Source: Candidatus Rokubacteria bacterium RIFCSPLOWO2_02_FULL_72_37 (lineage in GTDB: Bacteria; Methylomirabilota; Methylomirabilia; Rokubacteriales; CSP1-6). Taken from it: 32,138 nucleotides of DNA. Every line of letters starts with the position of its first letter. Within the stretch, counting starts at the first letter, position 1. This document shows, piece by piece, positions 27,362 to 32,138 of this stretch. The stretch is from contig MGCE01000030.1 of assembly GCA_001790315.1 (NCBI GenBank), positions 2,585-34,722 on the forward strand. The letters are read 5' to 3'. The translations under genes were made by a program, and so were the position numbers. The notes beneath the pieces are model-generated. The model was given only the letters and a program-made list of their open reading frames with translations, was not told the origin of the DNA and ran no database searches.

Positions 27362-30277
27362 GTGAGGCTGCGTACTCAGCTGTCGGCGCTCGTCGTCTCG
27401 GCCCTCGTCCCGGTCGTGCTCTTCGCGGGGCTTCTGGCGCTGCTCTACAGCCGCGACCGGCAGACCGAGGTCAACCGGGACCTCTCTTCGACCGCCCGAA
27501 GCCTCTCGCGCGCCCTGGACCGCGAGTTCGAGGCTCACATCCGGGCGCTCGAGGTGCTGGCGACGTCCCATCACCTGGACGTCGGCGACCTCCGCGGGTT
27601 CCGCCTGGAAGCCGACCGCGCCATCGCGATGTCGCCCGCCTGGGAGGCGATCGTGCTCGTCGATCCCGGCGGCCAGCAGTTCGTGAACACCCGGGTCGCG
27701 CCGGGAACGCCGCTGCCGCGGACGGGGCTGGCCGCGCTGGTCGCGCGGACGATCGCCACCCGGCGGCCCGGCGTCTCCGATCTGTTCGTCGGCCCCGTGG
27801 CGAAGCGTCCGGTGATCGCGCTCGCCGTTCCCGTCGTGCGCGACGGCGCGGTCAGGTTCGTGCTGACGTCGAGCACCTCGCCCGAGCGCGTGCGGGCGCT
27901 CCTGGCCGACCAGCGCATTCCGGCGGACTTCGTCGCGACCATCGTGGACGGCGGGGCCGTGATCGTCGCGCGTAGCCTGGCGCCCGAGCAGTTCGTCGGC
28001 GGGCGGGTGAGCGGGCCGCTCGCCGCACGGCTCGCAGGATCCGACGAGACCCTCTGGGATGGCAGGACGCTCGAGGGCGAAGATGTGCGCGCGGCGGTGC
28101 GCCGGTCGAGCGTGTCCGGCTGGGCGGTGGTCGTCACGGTGCCGTCCGCGGTCGTGCAGGCGCCGGTGTACCGGGCGCTGGGATACCTCTCGCTGGCCGG
28201 GCTCGTGGTGGTTCTCGGGGGACTCGGCCTGGCGATCGTCGTCGGGCGCCGGATCGCCGCCCCGATCACCGCGCTCGCCGACGCCGCCGGGGCGCTCGGC
28301 CGCGGCGAACCCGTCCAGCGGCCGCCGTCGTCGATCGTGGAGGTGGAGCGAGTGGCGCGTGCGCTCGAGGCCGCCAGCGCGGAGCGGGGCCGCGCCGAGG
28401 CATCACTCAGGGCGAACGAGCGTTTCTACCGCTCGCTCCTCGAGAACGCGCTCGACATGGTCACGGTCGTCGACGCGCAGGGCGTGGTCGTCTACGAGAG
28501 CGCGGCGATCACGCGCGTGCTCGGCTGGACCCCGGCCGAGCGCGTCGGCCGGCCGCACGGCGAGCTGGTGCACCCCGACGACGTGGCCGTGGCCGCCGAC
28601 GGCATCGCACGGGGATTCCGGGCGGCGGGAGTGGCGCAGACGTTCCGGTTCCGGGCGCGTCACAGGGATGGGACCTGGCGCGACATGCACTCGGTCGGCC
28701 AGGTCTTCGTGGACGAGGCGGGCGTCGTCATCGGCGTCGTCAACTCGCGCGACGTGACCGGGCAGCGGCGCGCGGAGGAGGAGCTGGCGCTGCAGTCGCG
28801 CGCGCTCGACGCCGCCGCCAACGGGATCGTCATCACGGACCGCGACGGGCGGGTCGTCTGGGTCAACGAGGCGTTCACGCGGATGACGGGCTACCCGGCG
28901 GCGGAGGTCGTCGGGCAGACGCCGCGGCTCCTGAAGTCGGGCCGGCACGAGCACGCCTTCTACACCCGGCTGTGGGAAACCGTGGTCTCCGGTGTCCCGT
29001 GGCGCGGCGAGCTGGTCAACCGGCGGCGGGACGGGTCGCTCTACACCGAGGAGCAGGTGATCACGCCGGTGCGCGCCGCCGGCGGGCAGATCACGCACTT
29101 CATCGCGGTCAAGCAGGATGTCACCGACCGGAAGCGGGTCGACGAGGAGCTGCGGCAGCAGCGGGAGGTCCTCTACCAGAGCGAGAAGCTCGCGGGGATG
29201 GGTCAGCTCCTCGCGGGCGTCGCCCACGAGCTGAACAACCCGCTCACCGTCGTGATCGGGCGGGCGACGATGCTCGGGCGCGCGCTCGCGGGTGGTCCTC
29301 TCGAGCCCTCCGTGAGGAAGCTGGCCGAGGCCGCCGAGCGTTGCTCGCGGATCGTGAAGAACTTCGTCGCGCTCGCGCGCCAGCGGCCGCCGACACGCCA
29401 GAAGGTGGCGCTGAACCAGGTCGTCCGCGAGGCCCTCGAGCTGGTCGCCTACCCGCTGCGCGTGGACGACGTCGAGGTGACACTCGACCTGGCGCCCGAC
29501 CTCGCGCCGATCTGGGGCGACGCGCACCAGCTCCACCAGGTGGTCGTCAACCTCCTGACCAACGCCCACCAGGCGGTGCGCGAGACGCTGCCCCCGCGCC
29601 GCGTCGCCCTGACGACGCGCGCCGACGCCGCGCGCGGCCGGCTCCGGCTCGAGGTGAGCGACACGGGGCGCGGCATCCCGCCGGAGATCCGTCCGCGCGT
29701 CTTCGAACCGTTCTTCACGACGAAGCCGGTGGGGCAAGGCACCGGGCTCGGCCTCTCGATCTGCCAGGGGATCGTGGAGGGCCACGGCGGGACCATCGGC
29801 GTCGCCGACGGGACGCCGGGCGCGACGTTCGTCGTCGAGCTGCCGGCGGGCGAGGGAGCGGAGGCCCGTGCGGAGCCCGAGACGGTGGAGCTGGCGCCGC
29901 CGGCCCGGCGCGGAATCGTCCTGGTCGTGGACGACGAGGCGGAGGTGGGCGGTCTCCTCGCCGAGCTGATCGCCGCCGATGGCCACGAGGTCGACACGGC
30001 GAGCGACGGGCTCGACGCGCTCGACAAGCTCGGTCGCCGCGCCTACGACCTGGTGCTGAGCGACGTGAAGATGCCGAACCTGGACGGCCGCGGTCTCTAC
30101 CGCGAAGTCGAGCGCCGGTTCCCGCATCTCGCCGCGCGGATGGTCTTCCTCACCGGCGACGCCCTGGGCGCGGAGGTGTCCGCTTTCATCGAGACGACGG
30201 GCCGGCTGAACCTCGGCAAGCCGTTCGATCCCGACAAGGTGCGTCGGCTCGTGAATCGGATGCTGGCGACCCTCTGA
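27362..30277 (+). CDS. Membrane hybrid sensor histidine kinase with periplasmic Cache-like domain
   Basis: This 971-residue protein has a transmembrane helix (ALVVSALVPVVLFAGLLALL, residues 9-28), a periplasmic region of about 245 residues with Cache-like strands (AWEAIVLVDPGGQQFVNTRV, VIALAVPVVRDGAVRFVLTS), a second helix (LSLAGLVVVLGGLGLAIVVG), a HAMP linker and two PAS domains (from about 355 and 480). HisKA has H622 in GVAHELNNPL. HATPase follows (NLLTNAHQAV, DTGRGIPPE, GTGLGLSIC), then a C-terminal receiver with D901 in LVLSDVKMP. The start is GTG at 27362; the Shine-Dalgarno is weak. It lies between the DUF1116 and fdrA genes on the other strand, so it may sense the substrate of that pathway, possibly with the NtrC-type regulator upstream of fdrA. 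Confidence 0.94.
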   Translation: MRLRTQLSALVVSALVPVVLFAGLLALLYSRDRQTEVNRDLSSTARSLSRALDREFEAHIRALEVLATSHHLDVGDLRGFRLEADRAIAMSPAWEAIVLVDPGGQQFVNTRVAPGTPLPRTGLAALVARTIATRRPGVSDLFVGPVAKRPVIALAVPVVRDGAVRFVLTSSTSPERVRALLADQRIPADFVATIVDGGAVIVARSLAPEQFVGGRVSGPLAARLAGSDETLWDGRTLEGEDVRAAVRRSSVSGWAVVVTVPSAVVQAPVYRALGYLSLAGLVVVLGGLGLAIVVGRRIAAPITALADAAGALGRGEPVQRPPSSIVEVERVARALEAASAERGRAEASLRANERFYRSLLENALDMVTVVDAQGVVVYESAAITRVLGWTPAERVGRPHGELVHPDDVAVAADGIARGFRAAGVAQTFRFRARHRDGTWRDMHSVGQVFVDEAGVVIGVVNSRDVTGQRRAEEELALQSRALDAAANGIVITDRDGRVVWVNEAFTRMTGYPAAEVVGQTPRLLKSGRHEHAFYTRLWETVVSGVPWRGELVNRRRDGSLYTEEQVITPVRAAGGQITHFIAVKQDVTDRKRVDEELRQQREVLYQSEKLAGMGQLLAGVAHELNNPLTVVIGRATMLGRALAGGPLEPSVRKLAEAAERCSRIVKNFVALARQRPPTRQKVALNQVVREALELVAYPLRVDDVEVTLDLAPDLAPIWGDAHQLHQVVVNLLTNAHQAVRETLPPRRVALTTRADAARGRLRLEVSDTGRGIPPEIRPRVFEPFFTTKPVGQGTGLGLSICQGIVEGHGGTIGVADGTPGATFVVELPAGEGAEARAEPETVELAPPARRGIVLVVDDEAEVGGLLAELIAADGHEVDTASDGLDALDKLGRRAYDLVLSDVKMPNLDGRGLYREVERRFPHLAARMVFLTGDALGAEVSAFIETTGRLNLGKPFDPDKVRRLVNRMLATL

Positions 30278-30302
30278 GACGCGCGCGGGGGTGGTGGCGG
30301 CG

Positions 30303-31856
30303 TCAGGCGCGCCGGGCCGCGATGAGCGCCGCGAGCCGGGCCGCCTGGGCGTTCGACGGCATCACGCGCACCCCCGCGGTCTCGAGCGCCGCGACCTGCG
30401 CCGAGCGCCGCTGGGGGTCCGTCTCGGTGCCGCAGACGGAGGCGACGACGGCGAGCCCCCGTCCCTCCGCCTCCGCCCGGCGCTGGGCCGCGCGGATCGC
30501 GGAGAGCACCTCACCGGCGGGATCAGGTGATGCGCCGAAGCCGAGGACCACGTCGAGCAGCAGAACCGCCGTGGCCGGGTCGTCGGTCTCGCGGGCGATC
30601 CGCTCGCGCCGGACGGAGCCATCGATCATCGGGTGCGGGTGGCCCCGCGTGAACGCGTCGCCGCCGAGGTCCACGACCCGGTGGCCGTTCCCGTCACCGT
30701 CCACTCCCGGCGCCACGTCGGCGAGCCGCGCGGCCAGGAGCTCCCGCGCCTCCCACGCCAGCGTGCCCCCCGCGTAGACGCCGCGCACCCAGCGTTGCCC
30801 GGTGCGGAGCGCGTGTGCCGCGGCCTCGACCCGCGCCGCGATCTCGCCCGGCGGCGCGCTGAACTCGACCGGCGCCGGCGTCAGGCCCCGCGCGAGCGCC
30901 ACGGCCGCGAGGGCGGCATCTTCGAGGGTTGACGCGACATGCGGAGCCCCGGGCATCTGCCTCGCGCCCCCCACGGCCCAATCCGCCCCCGCGGTCCCCG
31001 CTACGAGGTGCAGCACCGTTGGCTTGCCGAGCGCCGCGACGCGGGACCGGAGCTTCGGGAGCGTGGCCGGACCGGGGGGCTTGCCGACGACGACGACGAC
31101 CGCGGTCGCCGGGTCGGCGGCGAGGGCGTCGAGCGCCTGCTCCAGCATGAGGCCGCCGACCTCGTCAGCGAGGTCGTGCCCGCCCACCCCGATCGCGTGG
31201 GAGATCCCCTCGCCGGCGGCCGCGACGAGGCACGTGACCTCCTGCAGGCCCGTGCCCGACGCCGCCGCGACGCCGATCCGGCCGCGCGGCACCGCGTTCG
31301 CGAAGCCGAGCGGGACCCCGGCGAGGATCGCCGTGCCGCAGTCGGGCCCCATGAGGAAGAGGCCGCGCTCTCGCGCGAGCCGCTTGAGGGCGATTTCGTC
31401 CGCGAGGGCGACGTTGTCGCTGAACAGCATCACGTGCAGCCCGGCCTCGAGCGCCCGGCGCGCCTCCGTGGCCGCGTGGGCGCCGGGCACCGAGACGAGC
31501 GCCAGCGTCGCGTCCGGCAGCGCGCGGAGCGCCGCCGCGAGCGTGCGCGGCCGGGCCGCGGCGCCCACGCCGGCCGGGCCGCGGCGCGCCGCGAGCGCCG
31601 CCTCGCAGGCCGCGCGGGCGGCCTCGCCGGCCGCGATGGACTCGGCGCTGACGGCGATGACCAGGTCCGTCGCGCCCGCCGCCTCGCCCTCCGCGGCGAG
31701 CAGGCCGGCGTCCCGCAGCAGCGCGCGGTTCTCGGGCGTGCCCATCATGGCCGCGGCGCGGCTCACGCCGGGGACCGCCTCCATGTCCCGCGCGAGGCGC
31801 ATGAGCGTGACGGAGTCCTGGTAGAAGCCCTTCCGGACGAAGTTCCAGGCCGGCAC
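30303..31856 (-). CDS. fdrA: FdrA/AllF-like protein (succinyl-CoA synthetase alpha-like fold)
   Basis: This 517-residue protein resembles E. coli FdrA. Segments include VRKGFYQDSVTLMRLARDME near the N-terminus, AAAMMGTPENRALL, VMLFSDNVAL, the FdrA-typical LFLMGPDCGTAILAGVPLGF, GVAAASGTGLQEVTCL, GVGGHDLADEVGG and GGDAFTRGHPHPMIDGSVR. FdrA proteins have the acyl-CoA synthetase alpha fold; in E. coli FdrA with YlbE and YlbF has been reported to form oxamate transcarbamylase, releasing carbamoyl phosphate. The start is GTG at 31856, one base after the stop of the sigma54-regulator gene, so they are cotranscribed. A sensor kinase gene on the other strand separates it from DUF1116 and carbamate kinase. 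Activity on oxalurate itself is an inference. Confidence 0.85.
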   Translation of the reverse strand: MPAWNFVRKGFYQDSVTLMRLARDMEAVPGVSRAAAMMGTPENRALLRDAGLLAAEGEAAGATDLVIAVSAESIAAGEAARAACEAALAARRGPAGVGAAARPRTLAAALRALPDATLALVSVPGAHAATEARRALEAGLHVMLFSDNVALADEIALKRLARERGLFLMGPDCGTAILAGVPLGFANAVPRGRIGVAAASGTGLQEVTCLVAAAGEGISHAIGVGGHDLADEVGGLMLEQALDALAADPATAVVVVVGKPPGPATLPKLRSRVAALGKPTVLHLVAGTAGADWAVGGARQMPGAPHVASTLEDAALAAVALARGLTPAPVEFSAPPGEIAARVEAAAHALRTGQRWVRGVYAGGTLAWEARELLAARLADVAPGVDGDGNGHRVVDLGGDAFTRGHPHPMIDGSVRRERIARETDDPATAVLLLDVVLGFGASPDPAGEVLSAIRAAQRRAEAEGRGLAVVASVCGTETDPQRRSAQVAALETAGVRVMPSNAQAARLAALIAARRA

Positions 31857-31857
31857 G

Positions 31858-32138
31858 CTACTTCGGCGGGGCGATCCCGTGCGCCTTGATCTTGCGGTAG
31901 AGGTGGCTGCGCTCGATGCCGAGGCGCTCGGCCGTCCGCGTCATGTTCCAGTCGTTCGCGCGGAGCTCGGCGAGGATGTAGGAGCGCTCGAAGTGGTCGC
32001 GCGCCTCCCTGAGCGACCGCGCGCGCGGCTCGGCGTCCTCCGACGGCGCGTCCTTCGGGCGGAGCGGCGCCGGCAGGTCGCGGACGTCGATGACGTCGCC
32101 CGGCGCCATGATCACGAGCCGCTCGAGCATGTTGCGCA
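31858..32138 (-). CDS. C-terminal part of an NtrC-family sigma54-dependent regulator (5' end beyond window)
   Basis: Only the last 93 codons are visible; the frame stays open to the right edge. The first residues, RNMLERLVIMAPGDVID, match the end of the sigma54-interacting AAA+ domain (NVRELRN-x-ER). A linker is followed by a Fis-type helix-turn-helix: YILAELRANDWNMTRTAERLGIERSHLYRKIKAHGI. Such proteins activate sigma54 promoters, usually after phosphorylation. The gene ends 1 bp before the fdrA start, so it may be the partner of the hybrid kinase at 27362-30277 and a controller of the ureide genes. Whether it has an N-terminal receiver cannot be seen. Confidence 0.9.
   Translation of the reverse strand, partial: RNMLERLVIMAPGDVIDVRDLPAPLRPKDAPSEDAEPRARSLREARDHFERSYILAELRANDWNMTRTAERLGIERSHLYRKIKAHGIAPPK

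Overview
The window is about 32 kb of a high-GC bacterial chromosome. It is densely coded, with many 4-bp ATGA/GTGA overlaps, and has no rRNA, tRNA, CRISPR array or complete insertion sequence that I can see. The gene set (yicC-remA-gmk-rpoZ-coaBC run, pyrR-led pyrimidine operon, FdrA/DUF1116 genes, Tat-exported NitT/TauT-type binding protein, many-GAF sensor kinase) fits an uncultured soil or subsurface lineage such as Rokubacteria/Methylomirabilota or a deltaproteobacterium-like group. That placement is inference only.

Layout. 1-4390 (minus): a housekeeping operon yicC, remA-like, gmk, rpoZ, coaBC and a family-4 uracil-DNA glycosylase. The glycosylase frame is interrupted, at the cysteine expected to be its third iron-sulfur ligand, by an intein carrying a zinc finger and a Vsr/EDxHD-like nuclease; the gene runs off the left edge. 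4391-4518: two divergent sigma70-type promoters, one of which appears to make yicC leaderless. 4519-7548 (plus): a NitT/TauT-type ABC importer plus a small membrane protein. 7592-14145 (plus): a 1347-residue receiver/five-GAF/PAS histidine kinase, two paralogous single-domain receivers and a GspE/PilB-type ATPase.

14167-23890 (minus): a pyrimidine operon in the order pyrR-pyrB-pyrC-carA-(88-aa unknown)-eamA-carB-pyrF-pyrE, covering UMP synthesis from bicarbonate to OMP decarboxylation except dihydroorotate dehydrogenase. Its promoter lies over the end of the preceding gene. A hairpin matching the PyrR-binding loop abuts the pyrR ribosome binding site, suggesting translational autoregulation. 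A perfect 25-bp inverted repeat sits just before carB.

23979-27218 (minus): DUF1116/AllG-like, a 44-codon micro-ORF made of two 22-codon repeats, carbamate kinase and exonuclease III, in an overlapping chain. 27362-30277 (plus): a membrane hybrid histidine kinase. 30303-32138 (minus): an FdrA/AllF-like gene behind the C-terminal end of an NtrC-family regulator. FdrA, DUF1116 and carbamate kinase together suggest carbamoyl-phosphate-yielding catabolism of an oxalurate-like ureide, next to the operon that makes carbamoyl phosphate for pyrimidines.

The least ordinary items are the intein in the glycosylase, the PyrR loop at the ribosome binding site, the inverted repeat before carB, the tandem-repeat micro-ORF, and the catabolic gene set split by a sensor kinase.
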